Made by a program: the position numbers and the translations under genes. Positions 6,720-13,852 of a DNA stretch of 13,899 bases are shown in pieces. Position 1 is the stretch's first letter. Each line of letters opens with the position of its first letter. This DNA is from Betaproteobacteria bacterium HGW-Betaproteobacteria-8. GTDB lineage: Bacteria; Pseudomonadota; Gammaproteobacteria; Burkholderiales; Methylophilaceae. The stretch is taken from assembly GCA_002842135.1 (NCBI GenBank), contig PHCD01000046.1:1-13899 (forward strand), written 5' to 3'. The notes below the pieces were generated by a model. It saw nothing but the letters and a program-made list of their open reading frames with translations, was not told the origin of the DNA and searched no databases.

Positions 6720-7106
6720 ATGACTGAAACCAGTAAAGAGAAGGCCTATAACGAAGTGGAAGTCAAAGCCAGGCTGGCCAGGGAATTGCCGCACTGGTAT
6801 CTGGAAGATGGCTGGATTCGGCGAAAATTCAAGACCGGAAGCTGGAAGGGTACGCTGATGGTAGTAAACACGGTAGGGCACCTGGCCGAAGCAGCCTGGC
6901 ATCATCCTGACCTGACGGTCTCATATGCCTTTGTCATCGTCAAGCTATGTACGCATAGCGCAAAGGGCATTACTGACAAGGATTTTGAGCTGGCCAGCAA
7001 GATTGAAGAAGTGATTCAGTGGCAGCCTGGGAAAACAGGTGGCGCGCTTGAGGGTACACCCAATGAGGACCAGCGCTTTAAATACATCAAATATGATGAC
7101 ATCTGA
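6720..7106 (+). CDS. Pterin-4a-carbinolamine dehydratase family protein
   Basis: The protein has 128 residues. The family dehydrates 4a-hydroxytetrahydropterins. The family signature is present: HLAEAAWHHPDL with HHP at 61-63, a histidine at 79 (THSAKGIT) and Asp86. Most members have 95-115 residues; here a charged tail of about 25 residues (WQPGKTGGALEGTPNEDQRF onward) follows the core. No phenylalanine hydroxylase is nearby. Instead the gene closes a cofactor run, so the likely substrate is a tetrahydromethanopterin or a biosynthetic pterin. The ribosome site AAGGAG overlaps the stop codon of the preceding gene and the ATG follows six bases later, so translation is probably coupled and strong. 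Confidence 0.88.
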   Translation: MTETSKEKAYNEVEVKARLARELPHWYLEDGWIRRKFKTGSWKGTLMVVNTVGHLAEAAWHHPDLTVSYAFVIVKLCTHSAKGITDKDFELASKIEEVIQWQPGKTGGALEGTPNEDQRFKYIKYDDI

Positions 7107-7240
7107 GTAGGGTTGTAGCCACTCATGGCGGAGACAGGCATGCTTGTTGCGGGTATCCATGCCTGCTTAGACAAGTAGTTCCTTAGTGTTCGACGTACCC
7201 TTGAAGGACTCGCCGGCTTCGTTCATTGCCAGCGGTTAAC

Positions 7241-10200
7241 TCAAACGGTCGATTGGTTTTCCTGTTTCTCAAACTTGCCGAAGTGCAGCATGATAGTTGG
7301 AAGTATCAGCAGATTCAAAATGGTTGATGTCACCAGCCCGCCAACAATAATCGTGGCCATTGGTCCCTCGATCTCTCGCCCTGGCTGGCCGCTGCCGGCA
7401 GCTAGGGGCAACAGGCCAAGCGCAGTCACAAGTGCTGTCATCAGGATCGAAGGCAGCCGTTCGGATGCTCCGCGGATCGCAGTTTCCAGACCCCAGACGC
7501 AGCCTTCAACGTCCACCAGATGCTGGAAATGCGAAACCAGCATGATGGAGTTACGCAGGGTGATGCCGAACAGCGTAACGAAACCCACGAGAGAGCCGAG
7601 TGATATCCAGCCGCCGGTAAACATGACCGCCAACACCCCGCCTATCAGGGCAAATGGCAGGTTGGCAAAAGTCAGCAGCAGGTTGCGCAGGCGGCCAAAG
7701 GCTACGTAGAGCATGAGGAAGATGCCAAAAATGGCCAACACCGAGTGCACTAGCAGGTCTTCCCGTGCCTGTGCTTGTTCTTCTGCCTGGCCGGTGAAGG
7801 TCAGGTAGTTGCCTTGCGTCAATTGCACTTCCCTGGCGATGCGTTCTTTGACATCTGCCACGTATCTTTCCACATCGCGACCGCTGACATTGGCTGTCAC
7901 CGTTTGAATGCGCTTGGCTCCCGCATGCAATATCTTTGACCTGCCGTTTTCCTGCGTAATATTTGCGATGTCGCTCAGTCGTAATATCCTGCCTTCGGCA
8001 TTGATAATCGGCAGTTTGCCAACTTCCGTAATGTTATCTCTAGCTTTGGAATCGAGAACGACAGTGACGCCGATGACTCGGTTGCCTTGGTAAACCTGGG
8101 AGACTGGCACGCTTTCGTAGGCGGTCCGGATGGTGTCCAGCACATCCAGTGGTTGTAAGCCCCAAACTGCCAACCTTTCCGGTCGCAGCCGGATAACCAG
8201 CTGAGGGGTGCCTGGCGGCGATTGTACAGCTACATCTGTACCGCCCTCTGTGCCTGCGAGTATGCCTGCAATGGCTTGAGCATCCCGGTCCAGCGCGTCC
8301 AGGTCCTGGCCGTAGATGTTAATGACAACGGAAGCAGCAAAACCCGAGATGGTTTCTTCGATACGCTCTGTCAGGAAGGTGTTGATTGCAAAATTCACTC
8401 CGACAAAGCCGGCTTCTGCGACGCCATCCGCATCCTGATCCACCGCCTCACCGGAGATCGCTTCGCGGATCTCTTCGAGTATGCGTCTTTGTTCGTCACC
8501 GGATAACATACCGATTTCAATTTCAAACTCGCTGTAATGCGTACCGAAAGTGTCGGCGCCGTTAGGTGCCCGGCCTACCCATTGTGCGACAGATTTAACG
8601 CCATCGATTTCCTTCAGCACATCGTTGATTTTTCTGCCGATTCGCAACGACTCCTGTTCGGAGGTGCCCGGCACGGCAGTCATATGCATGATGTAATGTC
8701 CCTCATGCAAACTCGGGATGAACTGGCTTTTGAATAGCGGCAATATGCCGATGCCGACGCCGATCAGGACAAACGCAATACCAATGATGGCTTTGTAATG
8801 ACCTTCAATCTTGTTTAGCAGTTTGACGTAACCGGTCTTGATGTTGCGAATGACTGGTGAGTCTTCCTCATCGAGCCTGGCTTTGCCCAGCATGAGGTAG
8901 CAAAGCGCCGGTGTCAGCGTCAGTGCGACCACCAGCGAAGCCAGAATGGCTGCGATATAGGCAACACCCAGTGGCGCAAACAGCTTGCCGCCGACGCCTC
9001 CCAGTGTCAGCAATGGCAGGAACACCATGGCGACAATGAAAGTGGCATAGACCACGGATTTTCGCACTTCCATCGAGGCGTCATAGACTACGCGGTAGGT
9101 GGGTAGCGGTTGTGGCAGCAGACGGTTCTCGCGCAGGCGCCTGAAGATGTTTTCAGCATCGATAATGGCGTCATCAACGACTTCACCCAGCGCGATGGCC
9201 AGGCCGCCGAGCACCATGATGTTCAACCCCATGCCAAAGTGGTAAAGCACGATAATGGCTGTCAGCAGCGACAATGGAATGGCAGTGGCAGAAATAAAGG
9301 CGGTGCGAACGTTGAACAGGAACAGAAACAAAACAGTGATGACCAGCACTGAGCCGATCAGGATGTCGGTACGTACGCCATCAATAGCGGTATCAATGAA
9401 GTTGGCCGGGCGGAACAGGCCCTTCTGCAGTTCCACACCTTCGGCCTGCAGAGCGGGACGAATTTCGCGTATGGCTTTTTCAATCTCGCCGGTTACCTTG
9501 TGCGTGTTGGCTCCCAATTGCCCCTGGACTGAGAGGTAAATGCCTGTCACGCCGTTAATCGCGGCAGAACTGATAGAAGGTGCTGCCCCCTCAATGACTT
9601 GGCCGATATCCGCTAGCCTGATGGTCTGACCGTTGCGATGTACCAGCGTGGCCTGGCCAAGCCGCTGTGGAGTCAACGCCTGGCCTTCGGTATTGATGAC
9701 TATGCGTTGGTTCTCGTTCTCGATATAGCCCGCGCCTCGAACGCCGGAGGCTTTTTCTGCAGCTTCTCGCACCTGCTGCAGGGAAATGCCGTACTGGACC
9801 AGTTTGCCTGGGTTAACCTGAATCTGGAATTGGCGAACCTGCCCGCCGAATACGTTGACATCCGCTACGCCATTCACTGACATCAGGTGAGGCACCACGG
9901 TCCAGTCTGCAATGGTGCGCAGTTCCATCAACGAGAGTGTTTCGGATGTCATGCCAAAGCCTAGTACCGTACTGGCTGAAGAGGTGAGTGGCGTGATGTT
10001 GGGAACGATTCCCTGTGGCAAGCGATTGTTCAAGGTCGCCAGACGTTCGGCGACAACCTGCCGGTTTCGATAGATGTCGGTACTTTCATCAAAAATGATG
10101 GTGACAATGGATAAACCAGGGATCGATTGCGAGCGCATCGAATCTATGCCGATGGTGCCTGAAATGCTATTTTCGATTGGCTGGGTAACCAGTGATTCGA

Positions 10201-10381
10201 CAAGCTCGGCTGAAAGACCGGGTGACTCCGTCTGGATGACGATCTGGGTCGGTGCAAATTCAGGGAAAACATCAAGATTGCTGCGCGTCAGGCTGAAAAT
10301 GCCATAGATGATAGCCAGGCTTGCGAGGGCGATAATGACGCCACTGAAGCGAATGGAGAAGCGGACGAGCGCGGACATCAT
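7241..10381 (-). CDS. RND efflux pump inner-membrane subunit, CzcA/CusA (heavy metal efflux) family
   Basis: This 1046-residue protein is a proton-driven inner-membrane pump that would work with the adaptor and outer-membrane lipoprotein encoded upstream. It shows the duplicated RND plan: an N-terminal membrane helix (about 10-30), a large periplasmic part, six helices around 335-500, a second periplasmic part and six helices around 855-1035. The TM4 motif reads LAIALGEVVDDAIIDAEN (394-411), keeping the proton-relay Asp403 and Glu410. The extra Asp of the CzcA motif DFGxxxDG is absent, as in CusA. Of CusA's copper-binding methionines, the first aligns by eye with His566 (flanked by Met565 and Met567) and the second seems missing. 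Substrate is therefore open: divalent metal or something else. Start ATG at 10381 (or 10378) with GAGAG upstream. Confidence 0.9.
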   Translation of the reverse strand: MMSALVRFSIRFSGVIIALASLAIIYGIFSLTRSNLDVFPEFAPTQIVIQTESPGLSAELVESLVTQPIENSISGTIGIDSMRSQSIPGLSIVTIIFDESTDIYRNRQVVAERLATLNNRLPQGIVPNITPLTSSASTVLGFGMTSETLSLMELRTIADWTVVPHLMSVNGVADVNVFGGQVRQFQIQVNPGKLVQYGISLQQVREAAEKASGVRGAGYIENENQRIVINTEGQALTPQRLGQATLVHRNGQTIRLADIGQVIEGAAPSISSAAINGVTGIYLSVQGQLGANTHKVTGEIEKAIREIRPALQAEGVELQKGLFRPANFIDTAIDGVRTDILIGSVLVITVLFLFLFNVRTAFISATAIPLSLLTAIIVLYHFGMGLNIMVLGGLAIALGEVVDDAIIDAENIFRRLRENRLLPQPLPTYRVVYDASMEVRKSVVYATFIVAMVFLPLLTLGGVGGKLFAPLGVAYIAAILASLVVALTLTPALCYLMLGKARLDEEDSPVIRNIKTGYVKLLNKIEGHYKAIIGIAFVLIGVGIGILPLFKSQFIPSLHEGHYIMHMTAVPGTSEQESLRIGRKINDVLKEIDGVKSVAQWVGRAPNGADTFGTHYSEFEIEIGMLSGDEQRRILEEIREAISGEAVDQDADGVAEAGFVGVNFAINTFLTERIEETISGFAASVVINIYGQDLDALDRDAQAIAGILAGTEGGTDVAVQSPPGTPQLVIRLRPERLAVWGLQPLDVLDTIRTAYESVPVSQVYQGNRVIGVTVVLDSKARDNITEVGKLPIINAEGRILRLSDIANITQENGRSKILHAGAKRIQTVTANVSGRDVERYVADVKERIAREVQLTQGNYLTFTGQAEEQAQAREDLLVHSVLAIFGIFLMLYVAFGRLRNLLLTFANLPFALIGGVLAVMFTGGWISLGSLVGFVTLFGITLRNSIMLVSHFQHLVDVEGCVWGLETAIRGASERLPSILMTALVTALGLLPLAAGSGQPGREIEGPMATIIVGGLVTSTILNLLILPTIMLHFGKFEKQENQSTV

Positions 10382-10537
10382 GATTGATGCTCTCTTATGC
10401 CGGTGTTCTTGAAAAGTGATTGAGTGCAGGTGCCGGTCGGTTGCGATAAGGACATTTTGGCTGCGGCCTCACGCGCTACGCGCATAAGTCTCCACCGAAA
10501 TGATGATTGCAATATGCTGAGCATTTTAGTTCCGGTA

Positions 10538-10558
10538 TCACATGGCTTCGCCATATGA
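10538..10558 (-). promoter_or_regulatory. Hairpin in the adaptor-pump gap
   Basis: On the coding (minus) strand TCATATGGC pairs with GCCATGTGA around GAA, a 9-bp stem with one G-U pair and a three-base loop. It lies in the untranslated stretch between adaptor and pump. It has no T run, so it is more likely an mRNA structure (processing or stability) than a terminator. Confidence 0.45.
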
Positions 10559-10568
10559 GCCTTCACTG

Positions 10569-10604
10569 GAATGATGATTAAATTGTTCAATTTAATCATC
10601 ATTC
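10569..10604 (-). repeat. 16-bp perfect A/T-rich inverted repeat at the adaptor stop codon
   Basis: GAATGATGATTAAATT (10569-10584) and AATTTAATCATCATTC (10589-10604) are perfect inverted copies around GTTC. On the coding strand the adaptor's stop TAA lies inside the first arm. No T run follows, so this may be a partial terminator, a 3'-end stabiliser that sets the adaptor-to-pump ratio, or a protein-binding site. Confidence 0.75.
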
Positions 10605-11659
10605 TCATTAGTAATCTGGTATTTGAATTCTTCCGAAAGCAGCAGCTGTGCTCCTCTTGTCACCACTTCATCACCTGCATTCAGGCCGGTGCGATTGAAC
10701 CAGCCATCCTCAGTTTCATTTTCGGTGCTGACAGGGACGCGCAAAAACCGCTCTTCGCCTGCTTTGCGATAGGCCCAAGCCAGTCCGCCATACCAGACGA
10801 TTGCACTTCTCGGCACAATGACGCCCTGGGCGGATTCTTTGCCGCCATTCATTTTGATGCTGACCCGCATGCCGACCCTCAATGTGCCGGCCGGGGCTCT
10901 GTAGTAGAAAGTTTCGCCCTGTATGGCCGCATCCGTTTGCGGTGAGGCTGAAACGAACTGCGCCCGCATTGTTTTCCCGGTGTTGCCGGTTGGTGATACA
11001 AGTATGCTGTTGCCGGCTTGGGGCGCGGGTGTGCCGAAGGGCAGGGTCACCTGTATCAACACGTCCTTGTATTGCATGATGCGGTTGAATGTTGAGCTTT
11101 CAGAGGTTTGCGTTGCTTGGGATGCCAGCGCTTCACCCCACTGTTGACCTATGCTATCACGCATGTTTTTTGCAATATTCTCGGCAGCATTGAGTTTTGC
11201 CTGGTCCGCCTTCAGCATGGCTTCTGCATTGGCCAGGGCGCGGTCCGACACATTCCGGTTATCCTTGTTGAGCACGGATAGCCGGTTGAATTCCTGCTGA
11301 GTGTTGGTCAGTGATGCCCTGGCGACGCCAGCCTCGGCCCTGGCAGTCAGGTAACGGTTTCTCTGTTCAATCAGGTTGTCGATATTGACGACCGTGCCAT
11401 AGGTGCTCAATGCGCTTACATGACGGCTGTCGCCAAGCCTGGTGGTTGTGATGCCGCTTTGTTCTTGTGCTGGCAACGGGAGAGTCACAACAGTCATCCC
11501 TTGCTCATTAGCGACCCGATCCGGGGTCTCAATTTCTTCTTCAATTTCGCCTTGTACATAGTCTTCGTATTCGTCCCTGCCGTAGAACACGAGCATCCCG
11601 AACAGCATGACGATGAGAAATGCCTCCAGGGCGATGATGGTAGCTAGTTTACGATTCAT
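10592..11659 (-). CDS. RND efflux periplasmic adaptor, CzcB-like, lacking a visible lipoyl domain
   Basis: This is a membrane fusion protein of 355 residues that would bridge the pump and the outer-membrane channel. Residues 8-26 form one membrane helix without a cleavage site, followed by an acidic stretch (GEIEEEIETPD). VTLPLPAQEQSGITTTRLG (58-76) is the usual lead-in strand. A long helical hairpin covers about 97-170 (EQRNRYLTARAEAG through ALANAEAMLKADQAKLNAAE). Then come a beta-barrel (VLIQVTLPFG) and a membrane-proximal domain (GVIVPRSAIVWYGGLAWAY). The glycine-rich lipoyl half-motifs that normally flank the hairpin are not there. I start at the ATG at 11659, seven bases after the lipoprotein stop, because it gives a proper membrane anchor. 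The frame runs open to 11773, but that part overlaps the upstream gene. Confidence 0.87.
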   Translation of the reverse strand: MNRKLATIIALEAFLIVMLFGMLVFYGRDEYEDYVQGEIEEEIETPDRVANEQGMTVVTLPLPAQEQSGITTTRLGDSRHVSALSTYGTVVNIDNLIEQRNRYLTARAEAGVARASLTNTQQEFNRLSVLNKDNRNVSDRALANAEAMLKADQAKLNAAENIAKNMRDSIGQQWGEALASQATQTSESSTFNRIMQYKDVLIQVTLPFGTPAPQAGNSILVSPTGNTGKTMRAQFVSASPQTDAAIQGETFYYRAPAGTLRVGMRVSIKMNGGKESAQGVIVPRSAIVWYGGLAWAYRKAGEERFLRVPVSTENETEDGWFNRTGLNAGDEVVTRGAQLLLSEEFKYQITNENDD

Positions 11660-11666
11660 GATTGGC

Positions 11667-13127
11667 TCATTGTTGGCGTGATTCCATGGATGCTTCGCGA
11701 TCAAGATCGCCGGGCATGGATAATGTGTTTTCCAGGGGTTGCTGCATAGCCTCTTCCAGCGCACGGCCGGCACGCTTTACCCGGAGATCATTGTTGATGA
11801 GAGCTTGTTGGACCAGCAGGTTTTCCAGTTTGGTCGTCGTCAGTTCCAGCCTGTCCGCAATGCCTTGCTCGAACTGTTTTTCTGTCAGCAAGGTACGCTC
11901 AGTTTGGGCCTCAAGCAGGCGTTTTGTATCATTCAGAGTGCCTAGCGCCTGCATGTAAGCCGCCTTGCGGCTTTCTAGTTCACCAATGACATCGGCCTGC
12001 AGAGCCTTGAATTTTGCGGCTTCAACTTCACGCTGGGCTTCGGCCTCGGCGATATTGCCTTCATTCCTGTTCAGCAGTGCAAGCAGGGTAGAGATACTCA
12101 GCGACCAGATCCTGTCGCCCTGGTCGTAACTGTAGCCCGGTGAAAGTACGACATCAGGGTATTGGCGAGCGATCTCAAGTTTCAGCTTGGCTTCAGCACC
12201 TTGGTATCTGGCCAGTGCAGCACGAATATCCAGGCGATTATGCATGGCGGATTCCTGCAGTTTTGCCAGTTTGTCCGGGTCGGATATGAGCTCCTGTCTT
12301 CTGGCATCGGTCTGGGACCTGTCCTCGGCAAGTAGAACAACTTTGTTGAGATTTTCGAGTGTCAGTCCTGCATGACTTGCAAGCCGGGCTTTCAACTCAT
12401 GCAGGTGGGTCTTTTCTGCATCGAACAACTGCCTGGTTTTTTGCAGCTGCAATCGGGCGTTGGCGGATTCCAGGCTGGAAACCATGCCAGCGCTCAGCCT
12501 CGCCTCCAACATGGCAGCAATTTCCACGCGTAATGCAAGTTCTTGTTCCAGCAAGCTGCTTTGACTCAGTGCAGCCTGGTAGGCAATCCAGCTGTCATGC
12601 ACCCGGCTGCGGACTTTCCATGCCGTCTGGGCGATTTCTATGCGAGCCGCTTCCGACAAACTGGAGGCGCGGTCAATGCGCGCCTGGCGTTTGCCAGCCG
12701 TCTCGATTGGGATGTCAATTGCCAGCCCGTAGGTCCATGGCGAAATGCCATTATCAGTTTCACTATGGTGTTCCATATCTCCAGAAATGCCCGGGTTGGG
12801 GCGCTGGCCGGCCATTTTTTCTGCCGCGAGTGATGCACGCCATGTTGCCCTTGCCACATCCAGGTCAGGGTGGAAATAAAGCGCACTGTAGATGACCTCG
12901 TTCAGGCCCCAATCCAGGCCCGGTGTTTGCCTTTCTTTGTAGCTTTGGATTTTCAGATAAGCCTGGAATTCGGCACCAAGGGGATCGTGTGCGCGAAATT
13001 CTGATGAGGTGGTACTGGCATTCAGTGGTTTTGCGGTATAGGTCTGAAAGGCGCAACCAGAGACCAGCGCGCCAAGAACGAGCGTTGTCAGTCCAAACGT
13101 CTTAATTGTCTGCTGTCGGTACTGCAA
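11667..13127 (-). CDS. Outer-membrane efflux lipoprotein, CzcC/TolC family
   Basis: This is the outer-membrane channel subunit of the tripartite efflux system, 486 residues, first gene of the operon. A lipoprotein signal peptide ends in LVSG-C, so Cys25 should be lipidated. Two outer-membrane efflux repeats follow: LNEVIYSALYFHPDLDVARA (about 75-94) opens the first, and MHNRLDIRAALARYQGAEAKL with QYPDVVLSPGYSYDQGD opens the second. Long amphipathic helices and coiled-coil heptads (LLEQELALRVEIAAMLEARL) are typical. The start is TTG at 13127; a purine-rich GGGGAGG lies about ten bases upstream and no ATG gives a full signal peptide. Seven bases separate its stop from the adaptor start, so the two are one transcription unit. 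The order matches czcCBA operons. Confidence 0.88.
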   Translation of the reverse strand: MQYRQQTIKTFGLTTLVLGALVSGCAFQTYTAKPLNASTTSSEFRAHDPLGAEFQAYLKIQSYKERQTPGLDWGLNEVIYSALYFHPDLDVARATWRASLAAEKMAGQRPNPGISGDMEHHSETDNGISPWTYGLAIDIPIETAGKRQARIDRASSLSEAARIEIAQTAWKVRSRVHDSWIAYQAALSQSSLLEQELALRVEIAAMLEARLSAGMVSSLESANARLQLQKTRQLFDAEKTHLHELKARLASHAGLTLENLNKVVLLAEDRSQTDARRQELISDPDKLAKLQESAMHNRLDIRAALARYQGAEAKLKLEIARQYPDVVLSPGYSYDQGDRIWSLSISTLLALLNRNEGNIAEAEAQREVEAAKFKALQADVIGELESRKAAYMQALGTLNDTKRLLEAQTERTLLTEKQFEQGIADRLELTTTKLENLLVQQALINNDLRVKRAGRALEEAMQQPLENTLSMPGDLDREASMESRQQ

Positions 13128-13171
13128 CGTTGACTAGCCTCCCCAGGCTTGCCGATCGGGCACCAGGCACC

Positions 13172-13191
13172 CATCATCAGCATTAATGATG
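13172..13191 (-). promoter_or_regulatory. Inverted repeat upstream of the efflux operon (possible operator)
   Basis: CATCAT (13172-13177) and ATGATG (13186-13191) flank eight bases, with a nested AGCAT/ATGCT. It lies about 45-65 bases before the TTG start of the outer-membrane gene, in the 113-base gap that should hold the operon promoter. I could not pick a convincing -35/-10 pair there. Operator function is a guess. Confidence 0.25.
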
Positions 13192-13240
13192 CTTTGTAAT
13201 TATTGTGCGGATTGAAACTTAAACCAGGCTTAATTTGGAA

Positions 13241-13489
13241 TCATTCTGCAATCGCCGCATGAACTGCATTCAAGGCGTCTTGCAGTGATTCTTCGGTCAG
13301 GCTGTTGATGCTGGCAGCAAGCAACTCCGCAGCTTCAGCGGTGCGCTGTGGTAAATCATGGCTGTCAAGCTCTGCAACCAGCCCGGCTGCTGCGCCGGTG
13401 ACTTTCAATAAGGCATGGCGTTCTTTCATCAATATTTCGACTTCTGAACGTAACATGCGGATTTCTTCCTGGTTGATGGTGTTGGGCAT
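13241..13489 (-). CDS. Small helical protein of unknown function
   Basis: I do not recognise this protein of 82 residues. It has no signal peptide, membrane helix or cysteine. The first 30 residues (EEIRMLRSEVEILMKERHAL) have heptad-like leucine/isoleucine spacing consistent with a short coiled coil. The last 40 (TAEAAELLAASINSLTEESL onward) form alanine/leucine-rich amphipathic helices ending in ALNAVHAAIAE. Composition and codon use look like a real cytoplasmic protein, and the strand antisense to it gives a less natural product. The ATG at 13489 is preceded by AAGAGC as a weak ribosome site. Its stop lies 113 bases before the efflux operon start on the same strand, so it may share a transcript or be separate. 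It diverges from tRNA-Leu and tig. Confidence 0.72.
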   Translation of the reverse strand: MPNTINQEEIRMLRSEVEILMKERHALLKVTGAAAGLVAELDSHDLPQRTAEAAELLAASINSLTEESLQDALNAVHAAIAE

Positions 13490-13537
13490 GGTGCTCTTTC
13501 TTGAATGCTGAATGGATTATTTTAAACTGCCTGTATC

Positions 13538-13611
13538 TTGCTACCTATTGCTATCTACCGTCAATCAGGGTTTCCATGATTTGCCTATCTTGACGATTTG
13601 CTGTGATTTGC
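13538..13611. repeat. Short direct repeats in the gap upstream of tRNA-Leu
   Basis: Two nearly identical 10-base units stand in tandem, TTGCTACCTA (13538-13547) and TTGCTATCTA (13548-13557). Further on GATTTGC occurs three times (13578, 13595, 13605). All lie in the gap between two divergent genes. Spacing of 10 and 17 bases could suit protein binding on one DNA face, but chance similarity is possible. Confidence 0.4.
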
Positions 13612-13700
13612 TCAACTTTGGTAGTTTCCGCTGGCACAAGAGTACGCTACAATAGCCGCCTTATTCTTGGGTGATAGCTCATAAATCGTTTGTCCAGTCT

Positions 13701-13709
13701 TGTTATAAA
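13701..13709 (+). promoter_or_regulatory. Candidate extended -10 promoter for tRNA-Leu
   Basis: TGTTATAAA fits the extended -10 form (TGnTATAAT) and would start transcription about 25 bases before the tRNA. No good -35 box pairs with it. A second option is TACAAT at 13648-13653. The tRNA and tig may be cotranscribed, since only 27 bases separate them and no terminator is visible. Confidence 0.35.
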
Positions 13710-13740
13710 GCAAGCGTACAAATTTAAGCAAACCAGCATT

Positions 13741-13825
13741 GCGAAAGTGGCGGAATTGGTAGACGCACTGGATTTAGGTTCCAGCGCCGCAAGGCGTGAG
13801 AGTTCGAGTCTCTCCTTTCGCACCA
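13741..13825 (+). tRNA. tRNA-Leu (anticodon UAG), CCA encoded
   Basis: The cloverleaf folds by eye. The acceptor GCGAAAG (13741-13747) pairs with CTTTCGC (13815-13821), then discriminator A and encoded CCA (13823-13825). The anticodon stem CTGGA/TCCAG encloses TTTAGGT, with TAG at 13775-13777, which reads CUN leucine codons. A long class II variable arm (CGCC-GCAA-GGCG) and the T arm with TTCGAGT are present. The 85-base length is right for tRNA-Leu. Many proteobacteria have a tRNA-Leu next to tig. Confidence 0.96.
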
Positions 13826-13852
13826 AATATTATGATTTAAGGGATTCGGTAC

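Noticed and set aside
5903..6721. Antisense open frame of 272 codons over the MfnE-like gene and end of pabB
   Set aside because: Its product is histidine-rich and motif-free with no ribosome site, while the plus strand encodes two well-supported proteins over the same bases.
7135..7165. Terminator between the convergent cofactor and efflux operons
   Set aside because: CAGGCATG and CATGCCTG form an 8-bp stem, but the loop is 15 bases and no T run follows on either strand. I see no convincing terminator in 7107-7240.
10378..10608. Frame of 76 codons bridging the adaptor-pump gap as a gene
   Set aside because: The translated sequence looks unlike a natural protein and much of it is imposed by the inverted repeats. 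The ATGA overlap with the pump start is suggestive, so it is kept only as part of a finding.
11660..11773. Longer N-terminus for the adaptor (38 more codons)
   Set aside because: It would overlap the lipoprotein gene by over 100 bases and put a Pro/Trp/Cys-rich stretch before the obvious membrane anchor beginning MNRKLATII.
12359..12895. Open frame of 178 codons opposite the outer-membrane lipoprotein gene
   Set aside because: Shadow of a strongly supported gene; the product is rich in Cys, Trp and Pro without family motifs.
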